Assembly: GCA_019359275.1 (NCBI GenBank)
Contig: JAHHHP010000050.1
Location: 1-40,366 of the forward strand
Reading direction: 5' to 3'
DNA length: 40,366 bases
Source: Myxacorys chilensis ATA2-1-KO14
GTDB lineage: Bacteria; Cyanobacteriota; Cyanobacteriia; Leptolyngbyales; Leptolyngbyaceae
In this document: positions 32,981 to 40,260 of the stretch, in pieces
Layout: every line of letters begins with the position of its first letter
Position numbering within the stretch: position 1 is the stretch's first letter
Position numbers and translations under genes: made by a program
The notes under the pieces: generated by a model
Told to the model about the DNA's origin: nothing
Databases searched by the model: none
Seen by the model: the letters and a program-made list of their open reading frames with translations, nothing else

Positions 32981-33709
32981 ATGAATACTGACATTCGTAT
33001 CACGCTCGTTGAAGATCACGATTTAACAAGGGTCGGGATGAAAACGGCTCTGCAACAGCGAGTTGGGTTTCAGGTGGTGGGAGAAGCCGCTAATGGAACC
33101 GATGGGCTAAAAATGTTGATGACGATGAAGCCAGACGTGGCGATCGTAGATATTGGGTTACCCGACATTGATGGAATTGAACTGACGCGCCGCTTTCGTC
33201 AAGCTCAGGCGCTGATGGAAGATGACACGCATCATACACGGGTTCTAATTTTGACGTTGCAAGATAGTGAGGATGTCGTCTTAGCGGCATTTGCGGCAGG
33301 AGCCGATTCTTACTGCATGAAGGATGTGAGTCTCGATCAGCTAATTGAGGCGTTGCGCATCACTAATGAGGGTAACTCTTGGATTGACCCTGCGATCGCA
33401 CGAGTGGTATTGCGCCAAAATCACTCCTCCCAGGTGGCGCAGGGGACGGCAGATGAGAATAATCTAGTCGCGATCGCGGCGGCAGAACCGGAATATAACC
33501 AAATTATTGAAGCGTATCCGCTGACGGAGCGGGAGCTAGAAGTATTGCAACTGATTGTAGATGGATGCAGCAATGCGGTGATTGCCGAAAAGCTGTTCAT
33601 CACCGTAGGAACGGTGAAGACCCATGTTCGGAATATTTTGAATAAGCTGTGCGCTGACGATCGCACTCAGGCAGCCGTGCGAGCGTTGCGATCGGGCTTG
33701 GTGGGCTGA
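32981..33709 (+). CDS. NarL/FixJ family response regulator
   Basis: The 242-residue regulator has a receiver domain (about 4-135: IRITLVEDHDLTRVGM, phospho-acceptor Asp57 in VAIVDIGLPDIDG, Lys in YCMKDVS) and a LuxR-type helix-turn-helix (about 170-235: YPLTERELEVLQLIVDG, then AEKLFITVGTVKTHVRNIL). It should bind promoter DNA when phosphorylated. ATG 32981 is chosen because GGGAG at 32968-32972 lies 8 nt upstream; a GTG at 32966 would add five residues. The divergent hybrid kinase is the most likely phosphodonor, though cyanobacterial partners are often unlinked. Target genes are unknown. Confidence 0.93.
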   Translation: MNTDIRITLVEDHDLTRVGMKTALQQRVGFQVVGEAANGTDGLKMLMTMKPDVAIVDIGLPDIDGIELTRRFRQAQALMEDDTHHTRVLILTLQDSEDVVLAAFAAGADSYCMKDVSLDQLIEALRITNEGNSWIDPAIARVVLRQNHSSQVAQGTADENNLVAIAAAEPEYNQIIEAYPLTERELEVLQLIVDGCSNAVIAEKLFITVGTVKTHVRNILNKLCADDRTQAAVRALRSGLVG

Positions 33710-33851
33710 CAAGTTTTGATGTTTAGCGTTGGGTAACGGGTTGAGCGGGTTTTCACACAACCCAGGTTTTTAATCTGCAAAGGCAGGATGATTTGATTGT
33801 CAAGCTCTAGACTAGAGGACAAGAGCAGCGTTTGCAGATCGCGGAGGTCAG

Positions 33852-34496
33852 ATGGTCACGCTACAACTAAGACAGATCGACATTCCGCCAGGACAGCGCA
33901 TTCTTTTTCGAGATGTAAGTTGGCAAGAGTTTGAGGCGATTCTCGATGAGATGGGAGAGAACCGCGCATCTCGTGTTGCTTACAGTCAAGGGATTCTAGA
34001 AATCATGTCGCCATTGCGCGAACACGAAACGACGAAAGTATTCATCAGCGATTTTGTCAAAATGCTGCTGGATGAGATGGGCACTGAATGGATTTCTCTA
34101 GGCTCGACCACCTTTAGGAAAGAGGTGATGGCAGCCGGAATTGAGCCAGATGACTGTTTCTACATTCAAAATTATGTTCAGATGGTTGGGAAAAAACGTT
34201 TGGATCTCTCGGTTGATCCACCTCCTGATCTTGCTCTGGAAGTTGACCTCACCTCTAAAACTCAGATGGTTGCCTACGAAGCGCTAAAGGTTCCCGAAGT
34301 TTGGTGCTTTGACAATGGTGTGCTTAAGATTTACGTCTTGCAGAATGACCACTATGAGCTTGTCCAAACGAGTCCCACGTTTCCAGATTTATCGCTGGTG
34401 CAAATGATCCCACAGTTCATTCGGCGGGGTCAGTCCGAACCGATGAGCGCGGTGAGACGATCGTTTCGGCAATGGCTGAAAGAGCAGACGAGGTGA
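33852..34496 (+). CDS. Uma2 family endonuclease
   Basis: The 214-residue protein is a second Uma2 family member in the window, from a different subgroup than the one at 28403. It shows SWQEFEAILDEMGENRASRVAYSQG in its first third, then FYIQNY, PPDLALEVDLTSKTQ with the predicted catalytic Asp, Glu and Lys of the PD-(D/E)XK core, and YEALKVPEVWCFDNGVLKIY. The function of these widespread proteins is unknown. It lies 142 bp after the response regulator gene and is probably an independent unit. The ATG at 33852 follows a purine-rich GGAGGTCAG, with GGAGG about 8 nt upstream, a good ribosome binding site. Confidence 0.88.
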   Translation: MVTLQLRQIDIPPGQRILFRDVSWQEFEAILDEMGENRASRVAYSQGILEIMSPLREHETTKVFISDFVKMLLDEMGTEWISLGSTTFRKEVMAAGIEPDDCFYIQNYVQMVGKKRLDLSVDPPPDLALEVDLTSKTQMVAYEALKVPEVWCFDNGVLKIYVLQNDHYELVQTSPTFPDLSLVQMIPQFIRRGQSEPMSAVRRSFRQWLKEQTR

Positions 34497-34558
34497 GCAA
34501 GCTCGTTGCGTTAGATGCGACAATGGTTTCGTTCCTCTCACGCAAAGAGCTTTAACCG

Positions 34559-34786
34559 ATGTGGCGTGTAATTGTGAATTGCTCTGCTGATAGCTGGGCC
34601 ACTCAGGCTAAAGCATTCAATGAGATTCTGGCAAAATACCCGGCTAAGCCGCTCTCTAGCAAGAAGATGCAAGGGGATGGGCGGCGGATTATGGAATTTC
34701 AGCTTGACGATGTAAGTGATGCAGAGTCGCTTCAAGATGAGTGTTTGACGCTTGAAGGTTTTACGGCACAGTTTGAATCGTTGTAG
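34559..34786 (+). CDS. Small hypothetical protein, 75 aa
   Basis: I do not recognise a named family. The sequence looks like a compact alpha/beta domain: MWRVIVNCSADSWATQAKAF, a helix and a basic KPLSSKKMQGDGRRI stretch, then MEFQLDDVSDAESLQDECLT and a C-terminal FTAQFESL. No signal or membrane segment is present. The frame is favoured over the overlapping antisense frame because it has a balanced acidic/basic composition and regular secondary-structure pattern. It lies 62 bp after the Uma2 gene on the same strand and directly before the 21-bp repeat array. Confidence 0.65.
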   Translation: MWRVIVNCSADSWATQAKAFNEILAKYPAKPLSSKKMQGDGRRIMEFQLDDVSDAESLQDECLTLEGFTAQFESL

Positions 34787-34805
34787 ATCAATACTCACGC
34801 TCAAA

Positions 34806-35225
34806 CATTGGCTGTTAAAGGTGTAAGGTTCAAGCGTGAATGTCTGAGGTTCAACGACGAATGTCTGAGGTGCGTCGTTGCAGGTCTGAGGTGGGCTGAG
34901 GTAAGTTGAACATTCAACGACGAATGTCTGAGGTTCAAGCGTGAATGTCTGAGGTGCATCGTTGCAGGTCTGAGGTTCAACGACGAATGTCTAAGGTGCG
35001 TCGTTGTAGGTCTGAGGTGGGCTGAGGTAAGTTGAACATTCAACGACGAATGTCTGAGGTTCAAGCGTGAATGTCTGAGGTTCAACGGTGAATGTTTAAG
35101 ATTCAAGCGTGAATGTCTGAGGTGCATCGCTGATGCTCAGAGGTTCGAGCGTGAATGTTTAAGATTCAGCAGTGATTGTCAAAGGTTCAAACGTGACGTA
35201 AAACACTTCAGCAGTGAAGCGTGAA
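34806..35225. repeat. Tandem array of about twenty 21-bp units
   Basis: From 34806 to 35225 the sequence keeps an exact 21-bp period with no length change. Typical units carry GGTTCAAGCGTGAATGTCTG or GGTTCAACGACGAATGTCTG plus one base; a second class is GGTGCGTCGTTGCAGGTCTG, and a third is GGTGGGCTGAGGTAAGTTGA. A higher-order duplication of 126 bp (six units) is clear: 34869-34952 recurs at 34995-35078 with one difference. Units decay in both directions, most clearly after 35120. The minus strand is open in one frame and would read repeats of LRHSRLN and LRHSSLN. It fills the space between the 75-aa gene and the amidotransferase gene. Confidence 0.92.
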
Positions 35226-35260
35226 GTTCTACTCTTCAAAGGCTAACCCTCGACTGTCGC

Positions 35261-35330
35261 GATTGCTTCGCAAGCTCCAAAGGATCGCTTCGCAAGCTCT
35301 AACGATCGCTTCGCAAGCTCTAACGATCGC
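35261..35330. repeat. Tandem cluster of the GCTTCGCAAGC palindromic repeat
   Basis: Three consecutive copies: 35261-35282 (GATTGCTTCGCAAGCTCCAA plus two bases), 35283-35303 and 35304-35324 (each GATCGCTTCGCAAGCTCTAA plus one base), then a partial GATCGC. The first copy is nearly identical to the element at 6697-6718. Each has a hairpin core GCTT-CGC-AAGC bounded by GATCG, a HIP1-like join. The cluster ends about 70 bp before the amidotransferase start and could affect its promoter. Confidence 0.85.
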
Positions 35331-35396
35331 ACCGTTGGGACATTAACGTTGAGCATTTTAATTGTTGATACATCTAAGACGGGTTTAGGAAATAAC

Positions 35397-36137
35397 ATGG
35401 CAACCGATCGCTCTCATCTCAAAATCCTGCTGCTTCAGATGCGAGAGGATGATTTTACGCGTCAAGAAGAATTCGATGAATTCGTGCGCTATAGTCGCCT
35501 TGATGCGAGTCAATTCAAAGTTCTCGATACGTTCGTTACCCCTGAGTTCGAGCCGTCGATCATCAATGAATTTGATGCTTTGTTCATTGGCGGATCGAGC
35601 GATGTTTCCGTTACTCAACCGGATATCTACCCCTTTATCATCCCCATTAAGAACTTATTAATTCACTGCTTAGATCAGGAAATTCCCGTTCTAGCTTCCT
35701 GTCTTGGATTTCAAGCCGCCGTTGCCGCATTGGGTGGTCAGGTCATCATTGATAAAGCCAATCTAGAAATGGGAACCTATCAGATGTGGCTCACCGAGGC
35801 AGCGACAGATGATACATTGTTTCACGATGTTCCCAACGGCTTTTGGGCAGTGTCGGGTCACAAAGAACGAGCGTTAGTGATGCCCGAAGGAGCCGTAGTG
35901 TTGGCGTACTCCGATCGCTGTCCGTTCCACGCTTTTAAAATCTCAGGCAAGCCATTTTATGGGTTTCAGTTTCATCCCGAAGTAGACGCGCCCGATATGG
36001 CAGAGCGGATTATTCGATATCAGAGCCGCTATTTAGACAGTGATGAGCAGGTGACTCAGATCTTGAGTAATCTTCAAGACACCGCGATCGCAAACCAACT
36101 GATTCAAAAATTCGTCGATCGCATTCTTCTAACCTAA
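35397..36137 (+). CDS. Class I glutamine amidotransferase (GMP-synthase-like GATase)
   Basis: The 246-residue protein has a class I glutamine amidotransferase fold. The nucleophile is Cys102 in VLASCLGFQAA, and the other triad members are His193 and Glu195 in YGFQFHPEVD. FIGGSSDVSV near residue 65 is the usual GG loop. It is a stand-alone GATase resembling those annotated as GMP synthase-like, and no synthetase domain or acceptor enzyme is adjacent, so the substrate is unknown. ATG 35397 is chosen because AGGA at 35387-35390 lies 6 nt upstream; a TTG at 35349 would add 16 residues. leuB follows after 66 bp. Confidence 0.85.
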   Translation: MATDRSHLKILLLQMREDDFTRQEEFDEFVRYSRLDASQFKVLDTFVTPEFEPSIINEFDALFIGGSSDVSVTQPDIYPFIIPIKNLLIHCLDQEIPVLASCLGFQAAVAALGGQVIIDKANLEMGTYQMWLTEAATDDTLFHDVPNGFWAVSGHKERALVMPEGAVVLAYSDRCPFHAFKISGKPFYGFQFHPEVDAPDMAERIIRYQSRYLDSDEQVTQILSNLQDTAIANQLIQKFVDRILLT

Positions 36138-36203
36138 GCTTTCGTTCCGAATTAGCGATACAGTATGATACTGTCCGCAGTCCGATGAAAAACTACAACC
36201 GAC

Positions 36204-37289
36204 ATGGCACAGCATCGCATCACGCTCCTTCCGGGCGATGGAATTGGTCCTGAAATTATGGCAGTCGCCGTCAAGGTGTTGAAGACGGTCGGTGAAACCT
36301 TTGACTTAACCTTCCAGTTTCAAGAAGCGCTCATTGGAGGCGCGGCGATCGATGCAACAGGCGAACCGCTTCCTGCCGAAACCCTAGAGATGTGTAAGAA
36401 CAGTGACTCTGTGCTGCTCGCCGCGATCGGGGGCTACAAATGGGACACGCTACCGCGCCATCTGCGCCCCGAAACCGGACTGCTCGGACTCCGCGCCGGA
36501 CTCGGACTCTTCGCCAACCTTCGTCCGGCCACCATCTTGCCTCAATTGATTGACGCTTCCTCGCTCAAGCGCGAAGTCGTTGAAGGCGTCGATATCATGG
36601 TGGTGCGAGAACTAACCGGAGGCATTTACTTCGGTCAGCCCAGAGGCGTGTTTACGACCGAAACGGGAGAGAAGCGGGGCGTCAACACGATGGCGTACAC
36701 CGACTCTGAAATCGATCGCATCGGTCGCGTTGCGTTTGAAACGGCTCAGAAACGCCGGAAGAAACTTTGCTCGGTCGATAAAGCCAACGTGCTAGAAGTG
36801 TCGCAACTGTGGCGCGATCGCATCACGGCTTTAGCCGCCGACTACCCCGATGTCGAACTATCTCACCTCTATGTCGATAATGCGGCGATGCAACTCGTTC
36901 GTTCACCCAAACAGTTCGATACGATCGTCACCGGAAACCTCTTTGGAGATATCCTTTCGGATGCCGCTGCCATGCTCACAGGCAGCATCGGCATGTTGCC
37001 CTCTGCAAGTTTGGGCGCATCTGGTGCAGGCGTTTACGAACCCGTTCATGGATCTGCCCCCGACATTGCCGGACAAGACAAAGCCAATCCCCTCGCCCAA
37101 GTGTTGAGTGCAGCGATGATGTTGCGCTATGACTTAAATCAGCCCGACGCGGCCAACCGCATCGAGCAAGCAGTACTGAGCGTCCTAGACCAAGGCTATC
37201 GAACCGGAGACATTATCGCAGAGGGCAATACCTTGGTTGGATGCGAAGCGATGGGTAATATCCTGATTAAGGCCCTAACAGAGGAATAG
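36204..37289 (+). CDS. leuB: 3-isopropylmalate dehydrogenase
   Basis: The 361-residue enzyme oxidises and decarboxylates 3-isopropylmalate with NAD+ in leucine synthesis. It shows ITLLPGDGIGPEIMAVAV, DSVLLAAIGGYKWDTLP, the substrate-binding RPETGLLGLRAGLGLFANLRP (split here as RPETGLLGLR and GLFANLRP), VRELTGGIYFGQPRG, SVDKANVLEVSQLW, and the dehydrogenase signature NLFGDILSDAAAMLTGS. The hydrophobic-substrate form of the first loop (ETGLLGLR) supports LeuB rather than isocitrate or tartrate dehydrogenase. Other leu genes are not in the window. Confidence 0.96.
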   Translation: MAQHRITLLPGDGIGPEIMAVAVKVLKTVGETFDLTFQFQEALIGGAAIDATGEPLPAETLEMCKNSDSVLLAAIGGYKWDTLPRHLRPETGLLGLRAGLGLFANLRPATILPQLIDASSLKREVVEGVDIMVVRELTGGIYFGQPRGVFTTETGEKRGVNTMAYTDSEIDRIGRVAFETAQKRRKKLCSVDKANVLEVSQLWRDRITALAADYPDVELSHLYVDNAAMQLVRSPKQFDTIVTGNLFGDILSDAAAMLTGSIGMLPSASLGASGAGVYEPVHGSAPDIAGQDKANPLAQVLSAAMMLRYDLNQPDAANRIEQAVLSVLDQGYRTGDIIAEGNTLVGCEAMGNILIKALTEE

Positions 37290-37430
37290 ATAAATCGTGA
37301 AGGTGAGACGGCTGATGGCACTACCTCTCTACCCAAAGACAGGTCTTCTATCGTTCACATTCCATTTATTTTGTCAATCCTAGACTTTAACAGTAGGATA
37401 CTCTCGGAACACAAAGTGAGGATAGACGCG

Positions 37431-37697
37431 GTGGTTAACGCTTTACCCATTAGAGATACAGGAGCAGATGTGGACGACGGCAGCTTTGCGGCGTACCTCG
37501 ACCCAATGGTGATTCGCTCGGCACGCCAAATTTACGAAACCTACTACTCAGTTCATCCCGAACTGACCGAACCCCCGCTCGGCGTCGCGATCAATCGCGT
37601 CACTCATCGCGGCAAACTGATCTTTACTCGCAAACCCGCTTTGCTGCCCCAAGAATGCTTTATTCCCTTCGATCTGATTCAATCCTCCGTCTATTAA
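37431..37697 (+). CDS. Small conserved-looking hypothetical protein, 88 aa
   Basis: I do not know the function. The protein has an acidic N-terminal part (DTGADVDDGSFAAYLDPMVI), a helix (RSARQIYETYYSVH), and a C-terminal beta-rich segment with RVTHRGKLIFTRKPALL and FIPFDLIQSSVY. It resembles a short cyanobacterial family. I choose GTG 37431, because GAGGA at 37418-37422 lies 8 nt upstream; a TTG at 37371 would add 20 residues with no better ribosome binding site. No signal or membrane segment is seen. It lies 141 bp after leuB. Confidence 0.7.
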   Translation: MVNALPIRDTGADVDDGSFAAYLDPMVIRSARQIYETYYSVHPELTEPPLGVAINRVTHRGKLIFTRKPALLPQECFIPFDLIQSSVY

Positions 37698-37812
37698 GCA
37701 GAACTAGGGATTAGGGTTGCGGTTAAATCGGTCGGTCAGATCAAACTTTAGGCTGGCTTTAGGGAAGATTAGAAATTAACTTGTCCCATTGCGACCCCAG
37801 CCCCGATTTGTT

Positions 37813-38637
37813 ATGGAGATTTTTCTCGCGCTTCCGGCTTGCTTTGTGGTGTTTGCTTTAGGCGCATCGATCGGCAGCTTTCTCAATGTCGTGATTTATC
37901 GGCTGCCCGCGAACCTTTCACTCCTTTACCCGCCATCACGCTGTCCTCACTGCCTCACCCGGTTGAAGAAGCACCATAATGTGCCCGTGTTTGGCTGGCT
38001 GTGGCTCAAAGGCAAATGCGGACACTGCAAGAGCGCTATTTCACGGCGCTATCCGCTGATTGAATTTGCCACTGGACTTTTATTTTTACTTGTATTTTTG
38101 ATGTTTGGCGTCTCAGTTCAGACGATTGGCTACTGGGCGTTCCTCAGTTGGCTGCTTGCCCTTTCGATGATCGATTTAGACACCATGACTCTACCAGAGC
38201 CGTTGACCCGATCCGGTCTGGTGTTGGGATTAGCATTTCAAGTTTGCTCAGGCTGGGCAGCATCCGGGTTAACAGGCGCAATTGAAAAATTTATGATGGG
38301 CGCGATCGCAGCCGTAATTGGTATTTGGTTACTAGATATCATTGCGATCGCTGGCTCAATGGTTTTCGGTCAACAAGCGATGGGCGCGGGCGATTCTAAA
38401 CTGATGGCCATGATGGGCGCATGGCTCGGCTGGAAATCTTTACTGTTAGCTGGATTTCTCGCTTGTGCTTCGGGTGCAATGGTTGGAGGAGGCGCGATCG
38501 CGCTTGGAATTTTGTCGCGTCGTCAGCCGATGCCGTTTGGTCCCTTTTTGGCACTTGGAGCCGCGATCTCGCTCTTTTATGGAGAAACGCTGATCGCTGC
38601 CTATATGAGTCAATTTACGAGTTTTGGGCCTAGCTGA
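37813..38637 (+). CDS. pilD: Type IV prepilin peptidase / N-methyltransferase
   Basis: The 274-residue integral membrane enzyme cleaves the leader of type IV prepilins and methylates the new N-terminus. The N-terminal part has GASIGSFLNVVIYRLP and the methyltransferase-loop zinc-like site with two CxxC pairs, Cys44/Cys47 (CPHC) and Cys69/Cys72 (CGHC). The aspartyl protease residues are in SMIDLDTMTLPEPLT (Asp121/Asp123) and Asp194 in GAGDSKLMA. LPEP replaces the more usual LPD in the first motif. About seven or eight membrane segments follow the loop. ATG 37813 begins the first helix; an in-frame TTG at 37789 is less likely. It supports pilus-based motility or DNA uptake; no pil genes are adjacent. 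Confidence 0.94.
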   Translation: MEIFLALPACFVVFALGASIGSFLNVVIYRLPANLSLLYPPSRCPHCLTRLKKHHNVPVFGWLWLKGKCGHCKSAISRRYPLIEFATGLLFLLVFLMFGVSVQTIGYWAFLSWLLALSMIDLDTMTLPEPLTRSGLVLGLAFQVCSGWAASGLTGAIEKFMMGAIAAVIGIWLLDIIAIAGSMVFGQQAMGAGDSKLMAMMGAWLGWKSLLLAGFLACASGAMVGGGAIALGILSRRQPMPFGPFLALGAAISLFYGETLIAAYMSQFTSFGPS

Positions 38638-38687
38638 AGGAGCGTAGGACAATCGAGGCTAAGACAGAAGTTCCCTTGATCATTAAA

Positions 38688-38725
38688 GCGATTCTATGGA
38701 GCTTCGCAAAGCTTCATAGAATCGC
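38688..38725. terminator. Strong bidirectional hairpin between pilD and the deacetylase gene
   Basis: GCGATTCTATGGAGCTT (38688-38704) and AAGCTTCATAGAATCGC (38709-38725) pair over 17 positions with one mismatch and a CGCA loop. It is between converging genes and can end both transcripts. The GCTTCGCAAAGC centre is close to the palindromic repeats at 6697 and 35261, so it may be another diverged member of that family. Confidence 0.7.
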
Positions 38726-38778
38726 ACTGAACAAAGCTACCTATCAATAATCGATTAAATTTTACCAAGCCCTACACT

Positions 38779-39870
38779 CTAAAGCCACTGGACTAGCCAT
38801 CTTGCAAACGCTTCTCCACCGCAGTTTTGCACCTCAACACGAGGCAACTGATAACAATCACTCTTGTGCCCAACCTTGTTGGCATTGGTTGAGCAAGCAT
38901 AGGCAAAATTGGTTGTGCGGACTAAATCAACAGTTTGAGTATTGTAATTGCCATATGGGTAGGCAAAGCTGTTAATAGAACGACCCAGCAGAGTTTCGAG
39001 ATCGACTTTACTTTGCTGAATTTCTTGTTGTTGCAGCGTTGTAGATAATGTTGCAAGCTGCGGATGATGAACGGTGTGAGCGCCAATGTCAATTAAGTTT
39101 CCTTTACCCAATTGGCGAACTTCTTCTGGCGAAAGCGATCGATGGGTTAGGCGACCTGTAGAATTAATGCCTGCCCAATTGACGAGTTGTGTGAGAAGAC
39201 TCTGACGCTCTTGCTCAGGCAACGGAAAAAATAGACGGCTGAGAGAGCGGTAGATCGAGTGACGGATGGTTGGGTCAGCCTTGCTTGGAGTGTAAATTGT
39301 CCACCTGCGATCGCGCTCAAAATCCGCTTCAGAATACTGAACGACATCCCCTAAGCTCCATCGGTAGAAGTTACCAGCAATCTCTATACATAGCGCTTCA
39401 GGCAGGTTTCCAGGCTGCAAGAAGATGCGATCGAGCGTATCCCACCAAAACTCCTGGTTATGTTGCCAATTTCCAGTAGAAATAAACATTGTTGCTGGAA
39501 CATTGTGTTCTTCCAAGAGGGGCTTTGCCGTGAACAGATTGTCTGCATACCCATCATCAAACGTGATGCCTACTGTCCGTTCTAAAGACTCTCCAGCTTG
39601 AGCGGCTTCTACAATCTGATGCAACGGTAGAAGACGACAGTGTTTTTTTAAGACTTTAAGCTGCTCTGAAAAATGGTGCGGTGAAACACAGACGCGACAA
39701 GGATCGTTTGACGGTTCAGCAATGCGGTGATACATCAGAATGATTCCTCCTGATGTAAGCCGATGCTTAAACTTGTCCGTTATTTTCTGCAATTTTCCAA
39801 GTCCAGGAACTCTCATGGGTTGTCTCACAGTTTCTTGAAGGTGAATGAGGTGATGTAGAGCTGAATGCAA
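38779..39870 (-). CDS. Polysaccharide deacetylase family protein (CE4/NodB domain)
   Basis: The 363-residue protein has a NodB-homology domain: GGIILMYHRIAEPSNDP, the catalytic TFDDGYADN near residue 120, the metal-binding HTVHH (HxxxH), SFAYPYGNYN, and a C-terminal DCYQLPRVEV. It should remove N- or O-acetyl groups from a polysaccharide. An insertion of about 100 residues between the DD and HxxxH motifs is Arg/Trp-rich. There is no clear signal peptide; the N-terminus is a short amphipathic region. A different ATG 18 codons further in is possible. Two 23-bp direct repeats lie 65-110 bp upstream. It is probably involved in exopolysaccharide or envelope glycan processing, which is inferred. 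Confidence 0.87.
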   Translation of the reverse strand: MHSALHHLIHLQETVRQPMRVPGLGKLQKITDKFKHRLTSGGIILMYHRIAEPSNDPCRVCVSPHHFSEQLKVLKKHCRLLPLHQIVEAAQAGESLERTVGITFDDGYADNLFTAKPLLEEHNVPATMFISTGNWQHNQEFWWDTLDRIFLQPGNLPEALCIEIAGNFYRWSLGDVVQYSEADFERDRRWTIYTPSKADPTIRHSIYRSLSRLFFPLPEQERQSLLTQLVNWAGINSTGRLTHRSLSPEEVRQLGKGNLIDIGAHTVHHPQLATLSTTLQQQEIQQSKVDLETLLGRSINSFAYPYGNYNTQTVDLVRTTNFAYACSTNANKVGHKSDCYQLPRVEVQNCGGEAFARWLVQWL

Positions 39871-40260
39871 TGAGAAACATGTCCGTGGAGGGCTTTCTGC
39901 TAAAAAGTCTTAGACGGAACAGGTTCTTTAAGGCAAGTCATTGAGTAGTAAGATTACAAGCCACTGAGTAGTGAAATTCTTATCAATACCCTACAGGAGC
40001 GTGACCTCTACCTCTAGTATGAAAAGTAGATCTTTACAGTAAAAAAGTTTTTTCTTTATAGAATATAAGCTTGTCTTCATTAACCTACGTAAGTAGGATT
40101 AGACCGAACTTCAACTCAATGTTGCGAAAATCTTGCTTTCAATACCACAATTTTCTCTGCGCTGTTCTTAAATTCATTTGTTTCCATATATATTGGCTAA
40201 CTGCATATATTTCTATTTAGTTTGTTGTATGTATCGCTATTACAGCCTTTTTCGATCTAG
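39871..40260. other. 390-bp intergenic region at the right end
   Basis: The region between the deacetylase start and the transposase fragment is AT-rich. It contains the 23-bp direct repeats and a small inverted repeat CCTAC-gtaa-GTAGG at 40084-40097. No reading frame or RNA gene is seen. The part next to 40261 should contain the outer end of an insertion sequence, but I cannot mark its terminal inverted repeat without the other end. Confidence 0.5.
39934..39979. repeat. Two tandem 23-bp direct repeats upstream of the deacetylase gene
   Basis: CAAGTCATTGAGTAGTAAGA and CAAGCCACTGAGTAGTGAAA start at 39934 and 39957, each followed by three more bases. They agree at 18 of 23 positions, with GAGTAGT constant. 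They end about 110 bp and begin about 64 bp before the start of the minus-strand deacetylase gene, so they could be an operator. Confidence 0.6.

Noticed and set aside
34538..34804. An 88-codon minus-strand frame opposite the 75-aa gene
   Set aside because: It is Cys/Arg/His-rich with poor secondary-structure pattern; the plus-strand frame looks far more protein-like.
34801..35127. A 108-codon minus-strand frame through the 21-bp array (LRHSRLN heptads)
   Set aside because: The frame is open because the unit length is a multiple of three. It has no ribosome binding site and no recognisable family, so I report the array as a DNA repeat and not a gene.
34806..35225. Possible CRISPR array
   Set aside because: Units are contiguous and similar along their whole length; there are no unique spacers and no cas genes nearby.
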